Below are positions 39,918 to 48,156 of a stretch of DNA of 64,000 nucleotides, piece after piece. Within the stretch, counting starts at the first letter, position 1, and every line of letters begins with the position of its first letter. Position numbers and translations under genes: made by a program. This DNA comes from Couchioplanes caeruleus. Lineage in GTDB: Bacteria; Actinomycetota; Actinomycetes; Mycobacteriales; Micromonosporaceae. The stretch is from the NCBI RefSeq assembly GCF_003751945.1, contig NZ_RJKL01000001.1, forward strand, positions 1,240,001 to 1,304,000, written 5' to 3'. A model generated the notes under the pieces. The model had not been told where the DNA came from. It ran no database searches and saw only the letters and a list, made by a program, of their open reading frames with translations.

Positions 39918-40597
39918 GGCTGCAGCTTGTAACCCAAGCCCCGCACCGTCACCAAGTGCCGAGGGTGGCCGGTATCAGTTTCGATCTTGTGGCGCAGCCG
40001 TCCCACGTGCACGTCGACCACCCGCTCGTCGCCGAACTCGTGACCCCACACCCGCTGCAGCAACTGCTGGCGTGACAACACCAGCCCCGGATGGTCGGCA
40101 AGTTCACACAACAGCCGGAACTCGGTACGGGTGACGGCCACCAGTTCCCCGCCCAGCCGCACCTCCCCCGCCTCCGGGCGTACCTCCAGGTCACCGAAGG
40201 CCAGCACCGAGGTCACCGGCACGACGGCCTGCGGCGCCCGCGCGCGGCGACGCAGGGCGCGCAACCGGGCGGCCAGCTCCTTGACCGCGACGGGTTTGAC
40301 GACGTAGTCGTCCGCGCCGGCCTCCAGCGCGGCGACGATGTCGTGGGTGTCGTCACGGGCGCTGACCACGACGATCGGGACGTCGTCGTCGCGGCGCAGC
40401 TGACGGATGCACTCGTAGCCGTCCATGCCCGGCAGCATGAGGTCCACCAGTACGGTGTCCGCCGGTTGCCGGCGCTGCGCGGCGATGCCTTCCTCCGCGG
40501 TGGCCACCGCGTGCGCGGTGTATCCCTCGTCCTCCAGGGCCATGGCCAGCGACAGGCGGATCCGGTCGTCGTCCTCGATCAGCAGTACGGCACTCAT
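39914..40597 (-). CDS. OmpR-family response regulator
   Basis: 227 aa from the ATG at 40597. The receiver domain has acidic residues EDDD and phospho-Asp in VLVDLMLPG. The winged-helix DNA-binding domain has TRTEFRLLCELADHPGLVLSRQQLLQRVWG and VDVHVGRLRHKIE. First gene of the operon. Direct-repeat site 2 lies 60 bp upstream, which suggests autoregulation, and the same motif precedes the STAS gene at 37681 and the small membrane gene at 40745. Confidence 0.95.
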   Translation of the reverse strand: MSAVLLIEDDDRIRLSLAMALEDEGYTAHAVATAEEGIAAQRRQPADTVLVDLMLPGMDGYECIRQLRRDDDVPIVVVSARDDTHDIVAALEAGADDYVVKPVAVKELAARLRALRRRARAPQAVVPVTSVLAFGDLEVRPEAGEVRLGGELVAVTRTEFRLLCELADHPGLVLSRQQLLQRVWGHEFGDERVVDVHVGRLRHKIETDTGHPRHLVTVRGLGYKLQP

Positions 40598-40656
40598 ATC
40601 CGCATGATGCCCCCTGACCGTGTCATCGGTCGGCGGGGACCGGTGACAGCGCGGTT

Positions 40657-40674
40657 TGTCACGCAACTGTCATG
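40657..40674 (+). promoter_or_regulatory. Direct-repeat site 2 (TGTCACG-N4-TGTCATG)
   Basis: Lies in the divergent region between the response regulator (start 40597) and the membrane protein gene (start 40745); it ends 70 bp before the latter. Same orientation and spacing as site 1. Confidence 0.6.
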
Positions 40675-40744
40675 CGTGCGGGGACATCCCGCAGATCAGG
40701 CGAGGCAGTCTGACCGTTACCGATCCACATCAGGAGGGTCCGCC

Positions 40745-41047
40745 ATGACGGCGCTCAGTCTGATCATCGCCGTGACGGTCGGCCTCGTCGCAGGCGTCAC
40801 CGGTGGGCTACAGGTCCGTCGGAGCCGGCCGGTGCCGCTGTGGGTGCCGGTCGCCGCCGGCGTCGCCGCGGCGATCCTGGCAACCGTCATCGCCCGGATG
40901 GCGGACAGCGACCGGCCCGGTCCCACCCTGGTGGAACTGCTCCTACAGGTGATCTTCGCCGCCGCCGGCGTCGCCGTGGTCGCGGTCACCGCCGACCGGC
41001 CACCGGCCGGTACCCGTTGGGAGCGCAGCGGTAGGGAGGCACCATGA
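40745..41047 (+). CDS. Small membrane protein
   Basis: 100 aa behind AGGAGG. Three hydrophobic stretches (about 3-22, 32-50, 62-81) predict an integral membrane protein. No family recognised. Its stop overlaps the next ATG (ATGA), so it is translated together with the zinc-ribbon/STAS protein. Confidence 0.75.
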   Translation: MTALSLIIAVTVGLVAGVTGGLQVRRSRPVPLWVPVAAGVAAAILATVIARMADSDRPGPTLVELLLQVIFAAAGVAVVAVTADRPPAGTRWERSGREAP

Positions 41048-41643
41048 CGGCGGTTCCCGGGGACGGGCGCGGGGTCGTCACCGTGATCTGCGATGCCTGC
41101 GGCGGGGTGGAGGAGACCGCCGACGTGCTGCGCGACGAGGACGTGGTGTGGCCGTCGCTCACCCTGCTCGGCTGGACCGGCTCGCCGTTCGCAATGGGCA
41201 TGCACCGCTGTCCCGGGTGCGCGCAGAGCGTACGAGCCGAACGCTTCCCCGCCGCAGCGCCGGCGCCGGACGAAGCGGCGGACGCCGCCTGCGACATACG
41301 AGACGTCGCGGAACCTCGCGCCCGGATCGTGCTGCTGCGCGCAGACCTCGACCAGCATCTGGTCGACCGGATCCGGCCTGCCCTGGTGGAGGCCGCAGCC
41401 GCGGGCCGCCACGTGGTCGTCGACATGCGCCACGCCGGCGTCATCGATTCCGCCGGGCTCGGCCTGCTGGTCCGCGCGTACCGGGCGGCGAAGCACCGCG
41501 GGGCGACCGTGTGCCTGGTCGCACCCTCCCGATTCGTTCTCACCGTCCTGCACACCATGCACCTCGACGATGTCTTCCCCACCTACCCGGACACCCGAAC
41601 GGCAATGCGCCACCTCGCACCGCCCGCCGTCACGGCGTGCTGA
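41044..41643 (+). CDS. Zinc-ribbon plus STAS-domain protein
   Basis: 199 aa. The N-terminal 60 residues hold two CxxC pairs (CDAC and CPGC) that could form a zinc ribbon. The C-terminal 110 residues are a STAS domain with VIDSAGLGLL, the phospho-Ser site of anti-sigma antagonists. The combination suggests a redox- or metal-responsive antagonist (inference). Second gene of the operon downstream of direct-repeat site 2. Confidence 0.8.
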   Translation: MTAVPGDGRGVVTVICDACGGVEETADVLRDEDVVWPSLTLLGWTGSPFAMGMHRCPGCAQSVRAERFPAAAPAPDEAADAACDIRDVAEPRARIVLLRADLDQHLVDRIRPALVEAAAAGRHVVVDMRHAGVIDSAGLGLLVRAYRAAKHRGATVCLVAPSRFVLTVLHTMHLDDVFPTYPDTRTAMRHLAPPAVTAC

Positions 41644-41703
41644 GCAGCATTCCCAACCGGCTACGCCAAGCGGGCACCTCCATGTCCGGCGAGCACACTC
41701 ACG

Positions 41704-41880
41704 TCAGCTAGTTCCGACCAAGCTGGAGCCGGCGGTCACATCGAGCGCACCGGTCACCTCAGGGCCCAGCACGAGACCCGCGGCCAGGAACAGCACCGCA
41801 GTCGACAAGATGGTGCGCCCGGCGAGAGTGGACACGAGGACCGCCAGCAGAAGCACACAAGCGAAAGAGATCAGCAACAC
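41704..41880 (-). pseudogene. Truncated CPA1-type Na+/H+ antiporter (N-terminal fragment)
   Basis: 58 codons from a GTG at 41880 (GGAG upstream). The sequence (VLLLAVLVSTLAGRTILSTA then VLFLAAGLVLGPEVTGAL) is the first membrane segments of a NhaP/CPA1 antiporter, but a stop follows the second segment; the family is over 400 aa. The leader element copy B is still in place 35 nt upstream. Confidence 0.65.
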
Positions 41881-41914
41881 GACGAAAGCTCCGGTCGGTG
41901 AAAGACGAGCAACC

Positions 41915-41941
41915 ACTGCCGACCAGACTTCCCAGCACACC
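41915..41941 (-). promoter_or_regulatory. 27-nt conserved leader element, copy B (truncated antiporter)
   Basis: Same core as copies A and C, with one C-to-T change in the left arm (GCTGGGAAG) that still allows a G-U pair with CGGC. It lies 35 nt before the fragment's GTG. Confidence 0.65.
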
Positions 41942-41997
41942 TCGACGTCACGTTACCCGACAGGTCAGCGCACGCCTGGCGAGGCTCGGCGGGGCGG

Positions 41998-42432
41998 TCA
42001 CGAGACGCGGCTCACCTGGAAACCCAGCACCTCCAGCGACCGGACAACGGACACCAGGCAGGCGAAGTCGAGGGGCTTTGTCGCGTACCCCTGCACCGGC
42101 AGGTTCTCCGCGCGCAGGATCCGCTCGGCCTCCGGCGAATCGGTCAGCAGGATCACCGGGACGGCGGCAGTCTCCGGCTTGGCGCGCAGGTGGCGCAGCA
42201 CCGCACGCCCGTCGCGTCCCGGAAGGTTCACGTCGAGCAGCACGACCGCCGGAACCGCGGGCTGGGAGAACGGGGGCTCGCCGTCGAGGTAGGCCAGCGC
42301 GCGCCGCACGTCGTACGCGATCTGTACCCGGTTGATGAGCCGGTGCTCGGCGAACTCCTCACGCATCAGCAAAGCCTCGGCCGGATCGTCCTGGACCACC
42401 AGCAACTCGACGTGCCCGGCCGTGCGATTCAT
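41998..42432 (-). CDS. Stand-alone response-regulator receiver (Rcp1-like)
   Basis: 144 aa, receiver domain only: acidic pair QDD, phospho-Asp in VVLLDVNLPGRDG, Thr in ILLTDS, Lys in ATKPLD. The insert after the second helix (YDVRRALAYLDGEPPF) is typical of phytochrome-linked Rcp1-type regulators. There is no output domain and no adjacent kinase. Confidence 0.88.
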   Translation of the reverse strand: MNRTAGHVELLVVQDDPAEALLMREEFAEHRLINRVQIAYDVRRALAYLDGEPPFSQPAVPAVVLLDVNLPGRDGRAVLRHLRAKPETAAVPVILLTDSPEAERILRAENLPVQGYATKPLDFACLVSVVRSLEVLGFQVSRVS

Positions 42433-42737
42433 CGTCTCTTTGCCACCCGACCCATGACGTCCTGCGTGAGAGTTCGATGGTAGGGACTCGCGGGAAGCGC
42501 GGCTGGGGTCGTGGCGTACCTGCGAGCGGTCCGGGCCTCATTCGGATGAATGTCTTCGCAGCCGCCTGACCAGGAGATATTCGCGCTTCTCGAGAAGTCG
42601 GAGCGGCTGGAACGCCACCCTGGCCGCCTAGGAACTGTCATGTGACTGTCACGAGATCGAACCGTTCTCGTCATAGCGGCTGGGCCTTCGGCAGATCCGG
42701 TCGAGGTCACCCCACGTACGACGTTCCGCGGACGTTC
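42433..42737. other. Intergenic with direct-repeat site 3
   Basis: TGTCATG-N4-TGTCACG at 42636-42653 (11-bp period) lies 204 bp upstream of the receiver gene start. No gene was seen in this stretch. Confidence 0.5.
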
Positions 42738-42929
42738 TCAGGCGGGCTCGGGAACCGCTGGCGGCGGGCTCGGATCCGGCGACGGCTCGCCCGGTACCGG
42801 TTCGATCGGCGGCGGAGGCAACGGATCGGGCGTGTCCGGAGCCAGCTCACCGGGATCGTCGGGTATCGGCGCCCCAGGATTGAGCGGCGGGTACCGATCC
42901 GGATCAGACGGAATGCGTTGAATGGTCAT
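42738..42929 (-). CDS. Small proline-rich protein
   Basis: 63 aa from the ATG at 42929, supported by GAGGAGAACCG immediately upstream. Nearly every third residue is Pro (ends PPPAVPEPA), with many Asp/Glu. No signal peptide and no recognised family; probably disordered. Confidence 0.5.
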   Translation of the reverse strand: MTIQRIPSDPDRYPPLNPGAPIPDDPGELAPDTPDPLPPPPIEPVPGEPSPDPSPPPAVPEPA

Positions 42930-43378
42930 CGGTTCTCCTCTCACGCTGCGATTCCCGCGCGGAGCGGGGCACAGATTTGGCTACCCTGCAGGCGGCGCGG
43001 CAAACGGTATCCGGCGGTTATGCCGCTGCCACTCGGCCTTTCGAAGTCGGCGACGAGGGCGTAGACGGCCGAGCCCGGGTTGGAGACGATCGCCGGAATG
43101 TCATTGAAGCCTGCGGCGATCGAACTCCAACCGAGGAGAACGTCCACGTCAAAGCCGTCACACACTTGTCATGGATTAGTGCGCGTTTCGGCTTACCACC
43201 CAGAAAGCGCTAGGGCGCTTTCAGGCTGTCTTGTCATGCAACCGTCATGCGGCCGCGCCACAACGGTCACGGCAGAATCACATGGTGGGTAGCGGGACCG
43301 AACCCACCCAGAGCCCGTGTGCGGGCGTACCGATGCGGGCGCCCGCACACGAAGCCTGGCCCGTGGTACCGCCCGCAA
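42930..43378. other. 449-bp intergenic with direct-repeat sites 4 and 5
   Basis: CGTCACA-N4-TGTCATG at 43156-43173 and TGTCATG-N4-CGTCATG at 43232-43249 share the 11-bp period of sites 1-3. No gene begins at the distance seen for sites 1 and 2. A 74-aa minus ORF (42941-43165) lacks support. Confidence 0.5.
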
Positions 43379-44695
43379 TCAGTGCCCGCCGCCGGACCCG
43401 GTCTCGTACACGTCGGGAATGCCGTCGCGATCGGCGTCGACCTGCTCGGCGTCGTGGATGCGCCGGTACACCCGGTTGCGCAGCCGCAGCACGACGCCGG
43501 CCAGCAGCACGGCGATCAGCGAGCCGGTCAGCACCGCCACCTTGACATGGTCCTCGCGAGGATTGCCCGTACCGAAGGCAAGCTCGCCGATGAGCAGCGA
43601 GACGGTGAACCCCAGACCGCCGAGCATCGCCAAACCAACCACGTCCGTCCAGCTCAGCCCCTCGTCGAGACTCGCGCGGGTGAACCGGGCCACGAGCCAC
43701 GTCGCCGCGGTGATGCCGAGGGTCTTCCCGACGACCAGCCCGGCGACGATACCGACGGCGACCGGGTCGGTCAGTGAGGTCGCGAGGCCGCTGAGCCCGC
43801 CGATGGTCACCCCTGCGGACAGCAGCGCGAACACCGGCACAGCGAACCCGGACGACAACGGCCGGAACCGGTGCTCGAAGTGCTCGGCCAGCCCCGGCCC
43901 GGCACCCGGGCCACCGACCTTGTCACTGCGCACGACCGGGACGGTGAACGCCAGCAACACCCCCGCGACGGTCGCATGCACACCCGACCCGTGCATCAGC
44001 GCCCACGTCGCGGCGGCCAGCGGCAGCAACAGCCACCAGGCGCGGACCCCTCGCTGGACCAGCAGGCCGAATGCTCCCAGCGGCAGCAGCACACCCAGCA
44101 GCGGCAGCACCGACAGCTCGGCGGTGTAGAACACGGCGATGATGGCGATGGCGAGCAGGTCGTCCACCACCGCCAGCGTCAGCAGGAACGTACGCAGCGC
44201 GGCCGGCAGATGCCGGCCGACCACCGCCAGCACGGCCAGGGCGAAGGCAATGTCGGTCGCGGTCGGGATGGCCCACCCGCGTAGCGCGCCCTCGCCGCTG
44301 CCCAGGTTCAGCACCGTATATATCAGCGCTGGGACGATCACCCCGCCCGCGGCGGCGGCGACCGGGACCACGGCCCGGCGCGGATCGCGCAGATCTCCGG
44401 CGACGAATTCGCGTTTGAGCTCCAGCCCGGCTACGAAGAAGAAGATTGCGAGCAGGCCGTCGGCTGCCCACGTCGCCACGCTCAGGTCGAGGTGCCAGGC
44501 CGCCGGTCCGAGCTTCCACTGCCGCAGGGCCTCATACGCCGGGGCCCACGGCGAGTTCGCCCAGACGAGCGCCACGACCGCCGCGATCAACAGCAGCGCA
44601 CCGCCGATCGTCTCCTGGCGCAGCACCTCGGCGATGCGGCGCGCCTCGAGCCAAGAGCCGCGCCGGAACAGGGGCGCACGGGAGTTGTCGCTCAC
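43379..44695 (-). CDS. nhaA: Na+/H+ antiporter NhaA
   Basis: 438 aa from a GTG at 44695. About eleven membrane helices. The signature segments of NhaA are present: [12 protein letters not shown] near the N-terminus, [16 protein letters not shown], and [11 protein letters not shown] with the paired catalytic Asp. It exchanges cytoplasmic Na+ for external protons. The C-terminal tail has an EF-hand-like stretch ([13 protein letters not shown]), not usual for NhaA. Leader element copy C is 34 nt upstream. Confidence 0.95.
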   Translation of the reverse strand: MSDNSRAPLFRRGSWLEARRIAEVLRQETIGGALLLIAAVVALVWANSPWAPAYEALRQWKLGPAAWHLDLSVATWAADGLLAIFFFVAGLELKREFVAGDLRDPRRAVVPVAAAAGGVIVPALIYTVLNLGSGEGALRGWAIPTATDIAFALAVLAVVGRHLPAALRTFLLTLAVVDDLLAIAIIAVFYTAELSVLPLLGVLLPLGAFGLLVQRGVRAWWLLLPLAAATWALMHGSGVHATVAGVLLAFTVPVVRSDKVGGPGAGPGLAEHFEHRFRPLSSGFAVPVFALLSAGVTIGGLSGLATSLTDPVAVGIVAGLVVGKTLGITAATWLVARFTRASLDEGLSWTDVVGLAMLGGLGFTVSLLIGELAFGTGNPREDHVKVAVLTGSLIAVLLAGVVLRLRNRVYRRIHDAEQVDADRDGIPDVYETGSGGGH

Positions 44696-44728
44696 AACGG
44701 GGTGCTCACTTTCGGGGTCGGGCCGGTC

Positions 44729-44755
44729 ACTGCCGACCAGACTTCCCGGCGCACC
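44729..44755 (-). promoter_or_regulatory. 27-nt conserved leader element, copy C (nhaA)
   Basis: Same core as copies A and B. Its 3' end is 34 nt before the nhaA GTG. GCCG and CGGC at the ends of the core can pair around an invariant GGAAGTCTGGT loop. Confidence 0.65.
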
Positions 44756-45251
44756 AGCGCCAACCCTAACGCACCAGTTCGTTCGCGCGTATCCGATCAC
44801 ATCCGTGGTGCCGCCGCGCACCGAAGCCTCGCCCGGCCGACCCTTCACCACAAGCGCGGCGGTTGTCGGCCTAGGCGTCACACCGGGCAGACCCGGTTTG
44901 CCGAAGACGCGCCGGTTGCCCCGGCCGCGTAACGCCGGACCGCACGCGTCGATGACGCGCCCGCGCCGACCTGCGGAACGCGCGTCGCGCACCGCGGATC
45001 GGACGATCAGTCCGCGCAGTCGGCACTGTCCCCAGTGGTGCAGACGGGGCTGAGAGCGTGAGACCCCGCGGACCACCCGACCTGGACGATACGCAGCGCC
45101 GAGGCGACACCCGGAGCCGATCACTGCACCGCACCATGCCGGCTCGTCGACGTCGCGCATGCCCAGACCACAGCATGCTGCCACCCGCCCGTCCGTCTGG
45201 ACGGTGTAGGTGCCGAGGATGGTCTGGCAGCCTCGAGGAAGGTCTCGCGGG

Positions 45252-45424
45252 TCACCCCGCGCGTCTTCTTCGGCTCCGCCATGACGTGTACGGGAAGTCC
45301 ACGCCGGTGGGCGCGGAACTCCTCCCGCGGCAGCACCAGCGGCTGACCGCACGCATCATCGCGTACACCGTCGGCGTGGCGATCTTGTAGCCGTTGAGGT
45401 GCAGCACCGGCACCATGGCCGCTT
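45252..45424 (-). pseudogene. Phosphoketolase remnant
   Basis: The minus strand encodes MVPVLHLNGYKIATPTVYAM, very close to the HLNGYKIANPT motif of xylulose-5-phosphate/fructose-6-phosphate phosphoketolases (about 790 aa). Only this short piece is recognisable; flanking frames are broken. The rest of 44756-45709 shows no gene. Confidence 0.45.
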
Positions 45425-45709
45425 CGGGTCGTGTCTTACGTGAGCTCGCTGGACGGCTCGATGCGCTGGTGTTCACCGGCGAGACCAGGGGAAATCATCC
45501 GAGGGTCGCCACGACATCGGCGTCGGACCCGGCCTGTTCGGCGTACCGTTGGCGGTGATCGGCGACCGCCGGCAGGGCGGCCGGTCAGCTCGGACGGCGC
45601 CGCCGTACCGGTCCTGGTCGTGCGAGTCGGTGAGGACCTCCAGATCGTCCGCGACACCGCCACCGCGCTCGGCCGGTAGCGCGATGCCGCAAGCACAAGG
45701 GGACCCAGA

Positions 45710-46630
45710 ATGAATGACAGCGACGTCGTCGTCGGTGTCGACGGTTCACCGCAAGCCGACGAGGCAGTGCGGTGGGCCGCCGCCCGCGCCCAGCACACCG
45801 GCGCTCGCCTGCGGCTACTGCACGCGTATACCGTGCCGGCACCCACGCCGGCGATGCCCTTGGCGGTCGCGCCCGCCGCCGCTCCGGACGGATACCTCGC
45901 GAAGACCGGCGAAGCCGTCCTGACCGCGGCGGCCGACGTGGCATCCCACCATGCCACCGGCATCGAGGTGACCACCGACCTGCGCGTCGGCGGAGCCGCT
46001 CCGGCGCTTGTCAGCGCCTCCGCCGACGCGGGCTTGATCGTCGTCGGATCGCGGGGGCTCGGCGGGTTCAAAGGCATGCTGCTCGGCTCGGTCGGCGTGC
46101 AGGTCTCCGCCCACGCACACTGCCCCACTGTCGTCGTCCGTGAGCCGGCACCCGCCGCAGGACCGGTTGTCGTGGGCGTCGACGGGTCCGAGCCGGCCCG
46201 CGCCGCTTTGACGTTCGCGTTCGCTGAGGCCCGCCGCCTCGGCACCACTGTCATCGCCGTACACGCCTGGAGTCCGGCCCTGCCGACCGGGCCCGCCGAG
46301 GCCGCCGCGGCCGTACTGGCCGACGACCAGGCTCGGGACCGGTATCAGCAGGCCGCCCGGCAGGTTCTCAGCGACGCGTTGGCCGACTGCCGCAAGCAGT
46401 TCCCCGATGTGCCCGTCGACGAGCGGCTCGTCGAAGCCGGCCCTGTCGGAGCCCTGCTCGAGGCCGCCGCCGAGCCGGCGATGATCGTCGTCGGATCACG
46501 CGGGCACGGCGGCTTCACCGGCCTGCTGCTCGGCTCGACCAGCCAAGCCGTGCTGCACCACACCACCTGTCCCGTCGCCGTCATCCGCGACCCATGGCCG
46601 AAGGCGACGATGCCCGGGAGTGCCGGATAG
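45710..46630 (+). CDS. Universal stress protein, tandem Usp domains
   Basis: 306 aa behind AAGGGGA. Two Usp domains (about 1-143 and 150-298). Each has the ATP-binding GSRGxGGFxGxLLGS motif (GSRGLGGFKGMLLGSV and GSRGHGGFTGLLLGST) and begins VVVGVDGS. Cytoplasmic stress and energy-status protein. Single gene; 297 bp without a gene follow. Confidence 0.93.
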   Translation: MNDSDVVVGVDGSPQADEAVRWAAARAQHTGARLRLLHAYTVPAPTPAMPLAVAPAAAPDGYLAKTGEAVLTAAADVASHHATGIEVTTDLRVGGAAPALVSASADAGLIVVGSRGLGGFKGMLLGSVGVQVSAHAHCPTVVVREPAPAAGPVVVGVDGSEPARAALTFAFAEARRLGTTVIAVHAWSPALPTGPAEAAAAVLADDQARDRYQQAARQVLSDALADCRKQFPDVPVDERLVEAGPVGALLEAAAEPAMIVVGSRGHGGFTGLLLGSTSQAVLHHTTCPVAVIRDPWPKATMPGSAG

Positions 46631-46927
46631 ATCCGGCCGCCACACCGGTGACCGGCTTTCTGCGCCGCGCGGCTTGACCCGTCGTGGACGTTGCCCCGCC
46701 CTCAGACCAACACACGACTGTCCATCCCGCCACCGTCCCCCGTTGGCGTCTCGGCACCCGGCGAACGACCACCGGTAGCCAGACCGCCGGGAACGCGGCG
46801 CCTGCGGACCGCCCTCCGGTCTCATGGGTGTGGTTGTCGTCACTCGCGCGGGATGTCACAGCCGGCTGGTAGACCGTCTCTCATCTTCTGTCACCAGGAC
46901 CGTCCAGGTGACGGGAAGGAGCTGACG

Positions 46928-47233
46928 ATGAGGGCGATGGAACTGGCCCGGTTCACCGTGGACCCGAGCGACGTGGAGGCGATGCTGCAGGCGCGACCGG
47001 CCATGCTGGCCGCACTGCGGGAGCGCTTCGCCGGGTTCGAGTCGCTGCGGCTGGTCCGCCTGGATGAGTGGACCTGGCTGGACGTGGTCGTCTGGGCCAG
47101 CCGGGCGCAGGCCGACGAAGCAGCGGCGAAGATCGGTGAAATTCCGCAGTGTCGGGCGGCGTTCGCGTTCATCAAGGAGATGGTCTCCATGGAACACGCT
47201 GAGATCTTCTTTGCGGGCGACCGTGCCGCCTGA
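46928..47233 (+). CDS. ABM-like small protein
   Basis: 101 aa behind AAGGAG. A dimeric alpha/beta-barrel (antibiotic biosynthesis monooxygenase-like) pattern: LARFTVDPSDVEAMLQARPAMLAAL... LDEWTWLDVVVWASRAQADEA. No catalytic assignment is possible. It overlaps the sigma factor gene by 11 bp, so the two are likely co-translated. Confidence 0.7.
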   Translation: MRAMELARFTVDPSDVEAMLQARPAMLAALRERFAGFESLRLVRLDEWTWLDVVVWASRAQADEAAAKIGEIPQCRAAFAFIKEMVSMEHAEIFFAGDRAA

Positions 47234-48125
47234 GATCCACGCGGCGGGCGGCGGGCCGGACCTGGAGGGTCTGGCCCGCCGGGCGGTCGCCGGCGACGCC
47301 CGCGCCCTGGAGGAGCTGTGTCGCCATCTGCAGGATCTGGTCTACCGGTTGGCGCTGCGGTTCTCCTCCGACCCGGAGGCGGCGGCCGACGCCACCCAGG
47401 AGATCCTGATCCTGGTCATCACGCACCTGGCCGAGTTCGAGGGCAGGTCGAAGTTGACCACCTGGGTGTACACGATTGCCTCCCGGCATCTGCTGCGCAG
47501 TGTGCGGGGCCCGGTGGAGCTCAGCGTCGCCGGCCCGGAGCCGTTCGCGGACTGGCTCGACCGCAACCTCGCCCCTGACAGTCCCGATCACTTCGACGAG
47601 GCGGAGTACCGGCTGCTGGCCGGGGAGGTGCGGTTGGCGTGTACGTACGGCATGCTGCTGGCCCTGTCCCGGCCGCTGCGCCTGGCGTATCTGCTCGGCG
47701 ACCTGGTCGGTCTGTCGGACGTCGACGGGGCGCAGACGTTGGGCATCACCCGTGAGGCGTTCCGGCAACGGTTGGCCCGGGCCCGTACCGTCATGCGCGG
47801 CATCATCGCCGACCGGTGCGGACTCGTCCGCGCCGAGCATCCATGCCGGTGCGACCGGCAGATCGACTCGAGCATCGCCTACGGCATCCTCGACCCGCGC
47901 CGGCCGGTCTTCAGCACGTTGCCCGGCGCCGCCGCGCCGATACCCGCCGGCAGCCTCTCCGCCGCGGCCCGGGAACTCGACCTCGCCACCGCCATCGCGG
48001 AGGCGTACCGGTCCGGCCCTCAGTTTCGTGCACCAGAGCGGGTCTGGCGGAGCCTGCAACGCGCCTGCCCCGCCCTCACCGGCCCGCACGAGCAGGCGGA
48101 CCGGGCCGATCGGAGCGAGACGTGA
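47223..48125 (+). CDS. ECF-type RNA polymerase sigma factor
   Basis: 300 aa from the GTG at 47223, inside the end of the upstream gene. Region 2 is visible (DLVYRLALRFSSDPEAAADATQ... RSKLTTWVYTIASRHLL) and region 4 (LAYLLGDLVGLSDVDGAQTLGITREAFRQRLARAR). A C-terminal extension of about 100 aa has a HPCRCDRQI cysteine pair, as in ECF groups with regulatory tails. No anti-sigma gene is next to it; the ABM-like partner may fill a sensing role (inference). Confidence 0.88.
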   Translation: MPPEIHAAGGGPDLEGLARRAVAGDARALEELCRHLQDLVYRLALRFSSDPEAAADATQEILILVITHLAEFEGRSKLTTWVYTIASRHLLRSVRGPVELSVAGPEPFADWLDRNLAPDSPDHFDEAEYRLLAGEVRLACTYGMLLALSRPLRLAYLLGDLVGLSDVDGAQTLGITREAFRQRLARARTVMRGIIADRCGLVRAEHPCRCDRQIDSSIAYGILDPRRPVFSTLPGAAAPIPAGSLSAAARELDLATAIAEAYRSGPQFRAPERVWRSLQRACPALTGPHEQADRADRSET

Positions 48126-48156
48126 ACGACAAGCGCAGGTCCGTTCACGATCGGGT

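Noticed and set aside
42941..43165. 74-aa minus ORF before the NhaA gene end
   Set aside because: No ribosome binding site and no recognisable family; it overlaps the direct-repeat sites.
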